This document shows, piece after piece, positions 41,626-48,574 of a DNA stretch of 64,000 bases. Numbering within the stretch: the stretch's first letter is position 1; each line of letters starts with the position of its first letter. Origin of the DNA: an uncultured Alistipes sp. (lineage in GTDB: Bacteria; Bacteroidota; Bacteroidia; Bacteroidales; Rikenellaceae). The notes beneath the pieces are model-generated. The model was given only the letters and a program-made list of their open reading frames with translations. It ran no database searches and was not told where the DNA came from. The translations under genes and the position numbers were made by a program. The stretch lies in NCBI GenBank assembly GCA_910576555.1, contig CAJTIY010000002.1, forward strand, positions 62,001 to 126,000, read 5' to 3'.

Positions 41626-43464
41626 ATGAAGAAAAAACTCGCATTTCTCTGCGCCGTATTCGGAGCCACGCTGCTGCTGATGGCGCTCCAGAAACCCGTG
41701 TTTCTGGCCTATAACGCCGTCGAGGCCGCGGGGGCCACGCTGGGCGAACGGTGGGCGGTCGTGCGGCACGGCCTGCGGCTCGACGCGACCGTCGCGGGGT
41801 ATGTGACGGCGCTGCCGCTGCTGCTCGTCTTCGCGTCGCTGTGGGTGCGTCTGCCGCGGCGGGCCTGCTCCGCCGTGCTGACGGGCTACTTCGCCCTCGT
41901 GGCGGTGTTCGCCGCCGCGACCTTCGCCGTGAATGTCGCCCTCTACGAGCATTGGGGCTTTCCGCTCGACGCCACGATCCTCGTCTACCTCGCCGACCCG
42001 AAGGAGGCGATGGCGAGCGTCGACTTCTGGCTCGGGGTGCGGCAGACGGCGCTCTTCCTGCTCTATGCGGGCGGTGCGACGGCGCTCTACCGCCTCATCG
42101 TGCGGCGGCTGTTCGACGGCGAGCCGCTCCGGCGCCGGGCCGCGCTGCCGTGGTCGGCGGCGATGGTGCTGCTCGCGGGCCTCGATTTTCTGGCGATCCG
42201 CGGCGGCGTGGGCGCCTCGACGGCCAATGTCTCGAAGGTCTGCTTCTCGACGAACCAGTTTCTCAACCATGCCGCCGTCAACCCCGCCTTCTCGTTCCTC
42301 GCCACGCTGGGCGATCCGACCGACTATGCGGCCGAGTACCCCTTCTTCGACGAGGCGACCCGCGCCGCGAAGTTCGAGGCGCTGCGCGGCAACGGCCCCG
42401 CGGCGGGCGAGCCGGAGCGGGTGCTCACGACCGGGCGTCCCAATGTCGTGGTGGTGATCCTCGAGAGCTTCGCCCGCACGATCATGGACGAGACGGTCGA
42501 CGGCGAGCCGGTGATGCCCTGCATGCGGCGGCTCAAGGACGAGGGCATCTGGTTCGAGAACTTCTTCGCCAACTCCTTCCGCACGGACCGCGGCGAGGTG
42601 GCGATCCTGAGCGGATTCCCGGCGCAGACGCGCATCTCGATCATGAAACTCCCGGCCAAGAGCCGCAACCTCCCCTCGCTGGCCCGCTCGCTCGGCCGCG
42701 CGGGTTACGACACGAGCTTCGCCTACGGCGGCGACCTCGACTTCACCGACCAGTCGTCGTACATGTACGCCACGGGGTGGCAGGAGCTCGTCTGGCAGAA
42801 GGACCTCCGCTTCGACGCGAAGCCCTCGGCGTGGGGCTACGACGACGCGCTGATGTGCGACTGGTTCGCCGATCGGGTCGTCGCGCTCGATGCGGCCGGG
42901 CGCCCCTTCCTCGCGGGGCTGCTCACGTTGAGCAGCCACAAACCCTTCGACGTGCCTTTCGAGCGCTTCGAGCATCCGGTGCTCAACGCGATGGCCTTCA
43001 CCGACGACTGCGTGGGCCGCATGATCGACCGCCTGAAGGCCTCGCCCGCGTGGGAGAACCTCCTCGTGGTGCTGGTGGCCGACCACGGCTACCCCTACCC
43101 GCGGACGCTCGCCTACAACGAGCCGCTGCGCCACCGCATCCCGATGATCTGGACGGGCGGCGCCGTGGCGGGGCCCCGCACGGTGGAGCGCTACGCCTCG
43201 CAGATCGACCTCTGCGCCACGCTCCTCGGACAGCTGGGCCTCCCGCACGACGACTTCGACTACAGCAAGGACCTTTTCGCCGGCTCCCCCCCCCGCGCAT
43301 TCGGCTACTACACCTTCAACGACGGATTCGGCGTGGTCGACGCTTCGGGTGCGGCCGTGTGGGACGCCGCGGGCGGCCGGGCGGCCGAGGGTTCCGATCC
43401 CGGGCTGCTCGACGTGGGCCGCACCATGCTGCAGACCACCTACGTCGACATCGCGGGACGGTGA
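41626..43464 (+). CDS. LtaS-like sulfatase-family membrane transferase
   Basis: 612 aa. Five N-terminal membrane helices (to about residue 195) are followed by an extracytoplasmic sulfatase/alkaline-phosphatase fold: RPNVVVVILESFARTIMDE (first metal site), the nucleophile threonine in NSFRTDRGEVAILSGFP, AYGGDLDF, and VVLVADHGYPYP (late metal site). The layout is that of LtaS or phosphoglycerol/phosphoethanolamine transferases. Bacteroidota have no LTA, so transfer of a phospholipid head group to an envelope glycan or lipid is the likelier role. A GC hairpin (41594-41610) lies just before the ATG. Confidence 0.9.
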   Translation: MKKKLAFLCAVFGATLLLMALQKPVFLAYNAVEAAGATLGERWAVVRHGLRLDATVAGYVTALPLLLVFASLWVRLPRRACSAVLTGYFALVAVFAAATFAVNVALYEHWGFPLDATILVYLADPKEAMASVDFWLGVRQTALFLLYAGGATALYRLIVRRLFDGEPLRRRAALPWSAAMVLLAGLDFLAIRGGVGASTANVSKVCFSTNQFLNHAAVNPAFSFLATLGDPTDYAAEYPFFDEATRAAKFEALRGNGPAAGEPERVLTTGRPNVVVVILESFARTIMDETVDGEPVMPCMRRLKDEGIWFENFFANSFRTDRGEVAILSGFPAQTRISIMKLPAKSRNLPSLARSLGRAGYDTSFAYGGDLDFTDQSSYMYATGWQELVWQKDLRFDAKPSAWGYDDALMCDWFADRVVALDAAGRPFLAGLLTLSSHKPFDVPFERFEHPVLNAMAFTDDCVGRMIDRLKASPAWENLLVVLVADHGYPYPRTLAYNEPLRHRIPMIWTGGAVAGPRTVERYASQIDLCATLLGQLGLPHDDFDYSKDLFAGSPPRAFGYYTFNDGFGVVDASGAAVWDAAGGRAAEGSDPGLLDVGRTMLQTTYVDIAGR

Positions 43465-43486
43465 AATACCTCGTTTCAGGTATTTC
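43463..43486. promoter_or_regulatory. Inverted repeat overlapping the -33 element (operator candidate)
   Basis: GAAATACC (43463-43470) and GGTATTTC (43479-43486) form a perfect 8-bp inverted repeat with an 8-bp gap. The left arm starts in the stop codon of the sulfatase gene. The right arm contains the putative -33 element (43483-43486) of the regulator promoter. It lacks a T-run, so an operator is likelier than a terminator. Confidence 0.6.
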
Positions 43487-43513
43487 CGGAACGGAGGATT
43501 TCGGTTAACTTTG
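43483..43513 (+). promoter_or_regulatory. Promoter for the hemerythrin-LuxR / CDF operon
   Basis: TTTC (43483-43486, 3 of 4) and TAACTTTG (43506-43513, exact) are 19 bp apart. The regulator ATG is 50 bp downstream. Confidence 0.7.
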
Positions 43514-43562
43514 CCCCGTGCCGACCGTCGCGACCGGCACGACGCGTAAAACAGAGCCTATC

Positions 43563-44483
43563 ATGTACAAACGCAGCTATACGCCCGACGACCGGATGTG
43601 CGATCTGGTCTGCGACCGCTATTCGGTGCTTCAGGTGATGAGCCGCTTCGGCATCGCGCCGGGCTTCGGCGACAAGCGCATCGCCGAGGTGTGCGCCGAC
43701 CGCGAAGTCGACACGGCGACCTTCCTCGCCGTGGTGAACATGCACCTCGGAGGCGGCAGCGCCGCCGCGGGCGAGGTGTCGGTCCGCGCGCTTACCGATT
43801 ACCTCCGCAACGCCCACCGCTATTTCCTCTCGTTCCGCCTTCCGGCGATCCGCCGCAAGCTCATCGAGGCGGTGGACTGCAGCCGCAGCGACGTGTCGCT
43901 GGCCATCATGCGCTACTTCGACGAGTATGCGGCCGAGGTCGACGGCCACATGGCCTACGAGGAGCGGACCGTCTTCCCCTACGTCGAGGCGCTGCTCGAG
44001 GGGAGGCCCAGCGACTACTCGATCGAGGTCTTCCGGCGCCGCCACGACCGGGTCGAGAGCCACTTGAGCGAGCTGAAGAACATCATCATCAAATACTACC
44101 CCGCGGGCGGCACGAGCGCGCTCAACGGCGCGCTTTTTGATATCTTCGCCTGCGAGGAGGAGCTCGCGTCGCACAACGCCGTGGAGGACGAGATCTTCAT
44201 ACCGGCGGTCGAACGGCTGGCCGCGCAGGGCGGTGCGGAGCCCCGGCCGGAGCCCTTGAGCGCCCGCGAGCGGGAGATCATCGTCTGCGTGGTGAAGGGC
44301 ATGACCAACAAGCGGATCGCCGACGCGCTCTGCATCTCGACGCATACGGTGGTGACCCACCGCCGCAACATCGCCGCGAAGCTCCAGATCCGCTCCGCGG
44401 CGGGGCTGACGATCTATGCGATCGTCAACAAACTGGTCGACCTCTCCGAGATCGGCGATCTGCTCGACCAGCAGCAGGCATGA
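43563..44483 (+). CDS. Hemerythrin-domain LuxR-type transcriptional regulator
   Basis: 306 aa with three parts. Residues 15-62 resemble the ScdA/YtfE N-terminal domain but lack its paired cysteines. Residues 75-222 form a hemerythrin-like four-helix bundle with His85, His129, Glu133, His161, His204 and Glu208. By position these match the YtfE/RIC di-iron ligands, but the site expected for YtfE His105 is Cys106. Residues 231-280 are a LuxR HTH (LSAREREIIVCVVKGMTNKR, THTVVTHRRNI). I infer a cytoplasmic regulator that senses NO, O2 or iron state through the metal site. It shares ATGA with a 9-residue frame and sits directly before a CDF exporter. Confidence 0.88.
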   Translation: MYKRSYTPDDRMCDLVCDRYSVLQVMSRFGIAPGFGDKRIAEVCADREVDTATFLAVVNMHLGGGSAAAGEVSVRALTDYLRNAHRYFLSFRLPAIRRKLIEAVDCSRSDVSLAIMRYFDEYAAEVDGHMAYEERTVFPYVEALLEGRPSDYSIEVFRRRHDRVESHLSELKNIIIKYYPAGGTSALNGALFDIFACEEELASHNAVEDEIFIPAVERLAAQGGAEPRPEPLSAREREIIVCVVKGMTNKRIADALCISTHTVVTHRRNIAAKLQIRSAAGLTIYAIVNKLVDLSEIGDLLDQQQA

Positions 44484-44525
44484 CGCACGAATACGGACAA
44501 TTTCCATGACGCACGAACACGGACA
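44479..44525 (+). repeat. Direct repeat spanning the regulator stop and CDF start
   Basis: CATGACGCACGAA followed by YACGGACA occurs at 44479-44499 and 44505-44525, identical except for one base (T or C), 26 bp apart. Each copy starts with ATGA: the first at the regulator stop codon, the second at the CDF start codon. Confidence 0.8.
44480..44509 (+). CDS. Possible 9-residue coupling peptide
   Basis: An ATG overlapping the regulator stop (ATGA, 44480-44483) opens a frame for MTHEYGQFP that ends in TGA at 44507-44509. That stop overlaps the CDF ATG (44506-44508) by another ATGA. The peptide repeats the first residues of the exporter (MTHEHGHE) because the start region is duplicated. It could pass ribosomes from the regulator to the exporter, or it may simply be a duplication scar; translation is not shown. 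Confidence 0.35.
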   Translation: MTHEYGQFP

Positions 44526-45405
44526 CGAACACCGCGACCTGCGGCACGAGTCGCTTACGCGGGCCTTCCGCTGGGCCATCGGGCTCAATGCGGCGTTCGT
44601 CGTCGTGGAGTTCGTCGCGGGGCTGGTCTACGACTCGATGGGACTGCTCTCCGATGCCGGGCACAACCTCTCCGACGTGGCGGGGCTGCTGCTGGCGCTG
44701 CTCGCCTACCGCCTTTCGCGCGTGCGCACGACGCCGCACTACACCTACGGCTACCGCAAGAGCACGGTGCTCATCTCGCTGCTCAATTCGGTGATCCTGC
44801 TCGTCGCCGTGGGGATGATCGTCGCCGAGAGCATCGGGCGCATGATCCATCCCGCGCCGGTCGCCGGCGGCGCCGTGGCGTGGACGGCGGGCATCGGCGT
44901 CTTCGTCAACGGATTCACGGCGTGGCTTTTTCTCAAGGACAAGAACCGCGATCTGAACGTCAAGGGGGCCTATCTGCACATGGCCGCCGATGCGCTGGTC
45001 TCGGTGGGGGTGCTCGTCTCGGGGCTGGTGATTCTCCGCACGGGGTGGACGATCGTCGATCCCATCGTGGCGCTCGTCGTCGCTGCGGCGATCGTTGCTT
45101 CGGTCTGGTCGCTCACGCGCGACAGCCTGCGTCTGTCGCTCGACGGCGTGCCGGCGGGCATCGACATCGGACGCATCGTCGAGACGATGCAGCGCGACCC
45201 GGGCGTCGCGGCCGTGCATCACGTGCATGTGTGGGCCATCAGTACGACGGAGAATGCCCTCACGGCGCATGTCGTGCTGCTGGATGTCGCCGGGATGGAG
45301 GCGGTCAAGGTGCGGCTCAAGGCGGCGCTGCGGGATTCGGCGATCACCCACGCGACGCTCGAATTCGAGGCCGTCGACTGCACCTGCAGCGACCGGGGCG
45401 AGTGA
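44506..45405 (+). CDS. Cation diffusion facilitator (CzcD/ZitB-like metal exporter)
   Basis: Proton-coupled exporter of Zn2+, Co2+, Cd2+ or Fe2+ at the inner membrane; 299 aa. It has a His-rich N-terminus (THEHGHEHRDLRHE), six helices with the metal site pairs DAGHNLSD (helix 2) and HMAADALVS (helix 5), and a C-terminal cytoplasmic domain with AVHHVHVWAIS. The zinc-type HxxxD and DxxxD arrangement suggests zinc, but iron is also possible given the hemerythrin regulator upstream. The ATG at 44506 is supported by the His-rich start and by the ATGA overlap with the small frame before it. Confidence 0.94.
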   Translation: MTHEHGHEHRDLRHESLTRAFRWAIGLNAAFVVVEFVAGLVYDSMGLLSDAGHNLSDVAGLLLALLAYRLSRVRTTPHYTYGYRKSTVLISLLNSVILLVAVGMIVAESIGRMIHPAPVAGGAVAWTAGIGVFVNGFTAWLFLKDKNRDLNVKGAYLHMAADALVSVGVLVSGLVILRTGWTIVDPIVALVVAAAIVASVWSLTRDSLRLSLDGVPAGIDIGRIVETMQRDPGVAAVHHVHVWAISTTENALTAHVVLLDVAGMEAVKVRLKAALRDSAITHATLEFEAVDCTCSDRGE

Positions 45406-45580
45406 ACGGCGGGCCAGCCGGAACCTCTCCGGATCGCCGGACCGCACTGGTGGAGGTTCGCCGGGCGTCGGATCGCGAGACTACGGCTTCGGCGGTCGGC
45501 TGCGGACTGCACCGCGCGCTTTGTCGCCGCGCCGTTCCGCGCCGGTTCGGGCTCTCCCGGGCTCTCCCGTGTCGGGCGCC

Positions 45581-46201
45581 TTACTTGGCCGCGTAGACCA
45601 CCTTTTTCGTTTCGAAAAACTCCTCGTCGAAGAAGTCGGGGATGTCGAAGATCCGCCACCGCATGCCCGTTCGGGCCAGCTCCTCGGCCAGATCGCCCCC
45701 TTTCAGATAGAGAATGCCGTCGTCGAGCGTGCCGTGCCGGCCCCGCTCGATGCGGTTCCAGACCCAGCCCACGAATTCGGGCATGGCCGTGACGGCGCGC
45801 GATACGACGTAGTGGTAGCGCTCCGGGAGCGTCTCGACCCGCGTGCAGCGGGGCGCGAGGTTGCGCAGTCCGAGCTCCGCGGCGACGCCCTCCACCACCG
45901 CGATCTTCTTGCGGATGGAGTCGGCGGCGGTGAAATGCGCCTCGGGGAAGAGGATCGCCAGCGGCACCGAGGGGAAGCCGCCGCCGCATCCCACGTCGAG
46001 GATGCGGGCCCCCGCGTCGAAGCGGCAGACCTTCGCGATGGCCAGCGAGTGGAGGACATGGCGCAGATAGAGCTGGTCGAAATCCTTGCGCGAGACGACG
46101 TTGATGCGCGCATTCCATGCGGCGTAGAGGTCGTAGAGCGCCGCGAAACGGCGGCGCTGCTCTTCGGTGATATCCGGAAAGTATTTGAGAATGAGCTCCA
46201 C
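45581..46201 (-). CDS. rsmG: 16S rRNA (guanine-527-N7)-methyltransferase RsmG (GidB)
   Basis: SAM-dependent methyltransferase for m7G527 of 16S rRNA; 206 aa. It has the N-terminal helical block (LYAAWNARINVVSRKDFDQL), LRHVLHSLAIA, the SAM motif ILDVGCGGGFPSVPLAI and VVSRAVTAMPEFV. It is 18 bp downstream of the ECF sigma gene on the same strand and ends opposite the CDF exporter. It is not next to mnmG or parAB, unlike the classical gid arrangement. Confidence 0.96.
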   Translation of the reverse strand: MELILKYFPDITEEQRRRFAALYDLYAAWNARINVVSRKDFDQLYLRHVLHSLAIAKVCRFDAGARILDVGCGGGFPSVPLAILFPEAHFTAADSIRKKIAVVEGVAAELGLRNLAPRCTRVETLPERYHYVVSRAVTAMPEFVGWVWNRIERGRHGTLDDGILYLKGGDLAEELARTGMRWRIFDIPDFFDEEFFETKKVVYAAK

Positions 46202-46219
46202 GGTGGGTTCGGTTTGGGG

Positions 46220-46948
46220 TCAGGGACGATGGTTTGCGGCGGGCGTCGCGGGCGTCGCGGGTGTGTCGGGTGTGTCGGGTGTGTCGGGTGTGTCGGACGC
46301 GGCGGCCTCCGCAGGTGCCCTTTGCTGCCGTCCCGTGCGGCTCTTCGGGGCGGCCGGGCCTCCCCGGCCGCGCGTCGAGGCGAACTGCTGCCCGTCGTTG
46401 CGGACGATGAGCGTGCACATCCGCTCGCGGGCGCGGTGGATCTGGGTCTTGACCGTGCCGAGCGGCAGCGAGAGCTTCGCGGCGATCTCCTCGTAGGAGT
46501 ATTCGTCGAAGAAGCGCAGCACGATCAGTTGCCGGTAGCGGGGCGTCAGCCGCTCGAGGTAGTGTTCGATCTGGGTGCGCTGCTGCAGGTTGATGACGCT
46601 CTCCTCGGGCGTGGGGCCCGGTGCGACGGGCGCGGCGAAGCGCTCGTCGATCGGAAGGTCCTCCTGCCGGCGGCGCACGAAGTCGACGAACGTGTTGCGG
46701 GCGATGGTGTAGACCCACTGTCCGAAGGTGTAGCGGGCGTCGTAGCTGTGGAGGTTGATGTAGACCTTGATGAAGGTCTCCTGCAGCAGGTCGTCGATGT
46801 CGCCGATGCCGCCCAGCCGCTGTGCGAAGAGGCGGTGGATGGCGTCGCGGTAGCGGTTGAAGAGGTACTCGAACGCCGTGTCGTCGCCCGCGAGGACGAG
46901 CTCTGCGAGGCGCCGGTCTTCGGCTACGATGTAGTCGTCTATCTCCAT
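46220..46948 (-). CDS. RNA polymerase ECF sigma factor
   Basis: 242 aa sigma-70 family protein with region 2 (AFEYLFNRYRDAIHRLFAQR, DLLQETFIKVYINLHSYD, FGQWVYTIARNTFVDFVRRR) and region 4 (LTPRYRQLIVLRFFDEYSYE, LSLPLGTVKTQIHRARERM). The C-terminal tail of about 55 residues is unusual: basic, then tandem DTP and ATP triplets coded by six 9-bp repeats. No anti-sigma gene is adjacent. The start at 46948 overlaps the end of the glycosyltransferase gene by 10 bp, so translation is coupled to it. Confidence 0.93.
   Translation of the reverse strand: MEIDDYIVAEDRRLAELVLAGDDTAFEYLFNRYRDAIHRLFAQRLGGIGDIDDLLQETFIKVYINLHSYDARYTFGQWVYTIARNTFVDFVRRRQEDLPIDERFAAPVAPGPTPEESVINLQQRTQIEHYLERLTPRYRQLIVLRFFDEYSYEEIAAKLSLPLGTVKTQIHRARERMCTLIVRNDGQQFASTRGRGGPAAPKSRTGRQQRAPAEAAASDTPDTPDTPDTPATPATPAANHRP
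46241..46294 (-). repeat. 9-bp tandem repeat in the sigma factor C-terminus
   Basis: Six perfect or near-perfect 9-bp units: two GGGCGTCGC and four GGGTGTGTC on the plus strand. On the coding strand they give DTP (four times) and ATP (twice). Copy number changes would keep the frame, which makes this a candidate for length variation between strains. Confidence 0.9.
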
Positions 46949-48093
46949 ACGCGACGGTCTTTGCGCAGCAGCATGAGGCGCAGCACGAGCGCCAGCAGGG
47001 GTTCGAGCAGGTCGTAGATCGCGTAACGGCCCGCGATGCCCCGCTCGCCCAGACGACGGGCGATGCGGCGCACCTCGATCGCCACGACGAGGTAGCGGAT
47101 CAGGCCCAGCGCCGCCGCCGCGAGCTTGTATTCGAGCGGCATGACCGCCACGGCGACCAGCAGCGCGAGGAAGAAGAGTGTGCGCGAGCCGATCTCCCAT
47201 GCCGCGGAGTTCCGGGCCGCCTGCGGGTAGAAGGCGGCGGCCGAGCCGTAGTAGCGCAGACGGCTCATCCACCAGCCCATGCCGCCCCATGTCTTCTCGC
47301 TCAAGGTGGCGCGCGGCGAGAGCACCACGCTCGCATTGTCGTCGGCGAGGATGCGCGGCAGGAAGAGGTCGTCCTCGCCGATGTTCATGTTCAGGCAGTT
47401 GAAGCCGTTGGCCCCGAAGTAGAGGCGCTTGGTGAAGCCGTAGTTCTGGAACATGGCCCGATAGGGACGCCGGCGCACCGCCCGGGCGAGCCATGCGGCG
47501 GCGTGCATCATGCGCCACGTGCGCATCAGGTAGTTGGCGAGGCCCTTCGTGCGTTCGATGCCGCAGTAGCCCAGCACGATGTCGCCGCGCACGAAGCCTT
47601 TGGCCATGAGCGAGAGCCAGCGGTCGGAGGTGGGCACGCAGTCGGTCGAGGTGAAGACCATGTGCTCGCAGTGCGCCGACTTGATGCCGACGTTGAGCGC
47701 CATCTTGCGCGAGATGGGGAAACGGGGGTCGAGCAGGATCTTCGTCGTGGCGATCTGCGGGAAGGTGTTCTTCAGCCGCTCGAGGTCCTCGTAGAAGTCG
47801 TTGTCGCGGCCCACGTAGACGATCACGATCTCGAAGTCGGGGTAGCTCTGGGCCAGCATCAGCGGCAGGCGCTCCTCGACGAAGGCGTAGTCCTCCGAGA
47901 ACATGGGCACGATGACCGAGATCGGCGGCTCGGCGTCGAGCCGCTTCGGCCGGCGGCTGTTTTTGTAGCCGGGGATGCGTCCGCAGGCGAAGATATAGTA
48001 GTGGAGCTGTACGCCCAGCAGCAGCGACAGCACTCCGGCGAGCGCTGCGCCCTCCCAGCCGTAGCATGCGAGAAACGATTCGAAAAACTGCAT
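46939..48093 (-). CDS. Membrane-bound family 2 glycosyltransferase
   Basis: 384 aa. An N-terminal helix (GWEGAALAGVLSLLLGVQL) is followed by a GT-A domain (PPISVIVPMFSEDYAFVEER, then FTSTDCVPTSDRWL, where the nucleotide-binding DxD site is reduced to TDC) and at least three helices near the C-terminus. It probably adds a sugar to an envelope polysaccharide or lipid. The ATG at 48093 (MQFFESF) is preferred to one 60 bp upstream because a promoter element lies between them. It is the first gene of the operon with the sigma factor and rsmG. Confidence 0.88.
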   Translation of the reverse strand: MQFFESFLACYGWEGAALAGVLSLLLGVQLHYYIFACGRIPGYKNSRRPKRLDAEPPISVIVPMFSEDYAFVEERLPLMLAQSYPDFEIVIVYVGRDNDFYEDLERLKNTFPQIATTKILLDPRFPISRKMALNVGIKSAHCEHMVFTSTDCVPTSDRWLSLMAKGFVRGDIVLGYCGIERTKGLANYLMRTWRMMHAAAWLARAVRRRPYRAMFQNYGFTKRLYFGANGFNCLNMNIGEDDLFLPRILADDNASVVLSPRATLSEKTWGGMGWWMSRLRYYGSAAAFYPQAARNSAAWEIGSRTLFFLALLVAVAVMPLEYKLAAAALGLIRYLVVAIEVRRIARRLGERGIAGRYAIYDLLEPLLALVLRLMLLRKDRRVWR

Positions 48094-48111
48094 GATCGCG
48101 AGAAATATCGA

Positions 48112-48119
48112 CAAAGGTA
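48112..48119 (-). promoter_or_regulatory. -7 element of the glycosyltransferase operon promoter
   Basis: On the minus strand TACCTTTG matches TAnnTTTG exactly, 19 bp upstream of the preferred ATG. Confidence 0.6.
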
Positions 48120-48165
48120 CAAAACAATTCAGAATCCGGAATTCAGAAATCACAATAATTTTGCC

Positions 48166-48173
48166 TACTTTTG
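48166..48173 (+). promoter_or_regulatory. -7 element possibly driving tgt
   Basis: TACTTTTG matches TAnnTTTG exactly in an AT-rich patch, divergent from the glycosyltransferase promoter. The tgt ATG is 400 bp away, so a long leader or an unrecognised transcript is implied. Confidence 0.5.
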
Positions 48174-48574
48174 CGAACGGGATCGCCCTGCGCCTCCGCC
48201 CGGGAGCCGCCGGAGGCCTTTCTCGCCGCGGGGCGGGGGATGCCGTGCGGCGGGGATCCGGGGCGGGAGTTCCGGGAACGGCGCCGCCCGATCGCCCGCT
48301 TCGGTGCGGGGGATCCGGGGGATTCGGCGCTGCGCGACGCGGCGGCGGTGGGCGGCGATTCCGCCTTCGGAGCCGGCGCGGACGCAGTGCGGCTGACTGC
48401 GGATCCGGTGCGACTCCGGTGCGGCTGACTGCGGCCCCGGCGCGAACGATCGAGACGCGCTCGGCCGCCCCTCGGCCGGGACGACCCGGATCGCCCGGGC
48501 AAGGCCTTCGATGTATGCCCGGCGAGGAGGCGGGACGACCCGTCCCTCGGACGGAGAAACAGGATTTTTACGAC
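48174..48574. other. GC-rich spacer between the divergent promoter and tgt
   Basis: 400 bp without a recognised gene. The frame of tgt is open upstream, but the translation is Arg/Ala/Gly-rich and lacks motifs. The 16-mer GTGCGGCTGACTGCGG occurs twice, at 48387-48402 and 48419-48434. Confidence 0.5.
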
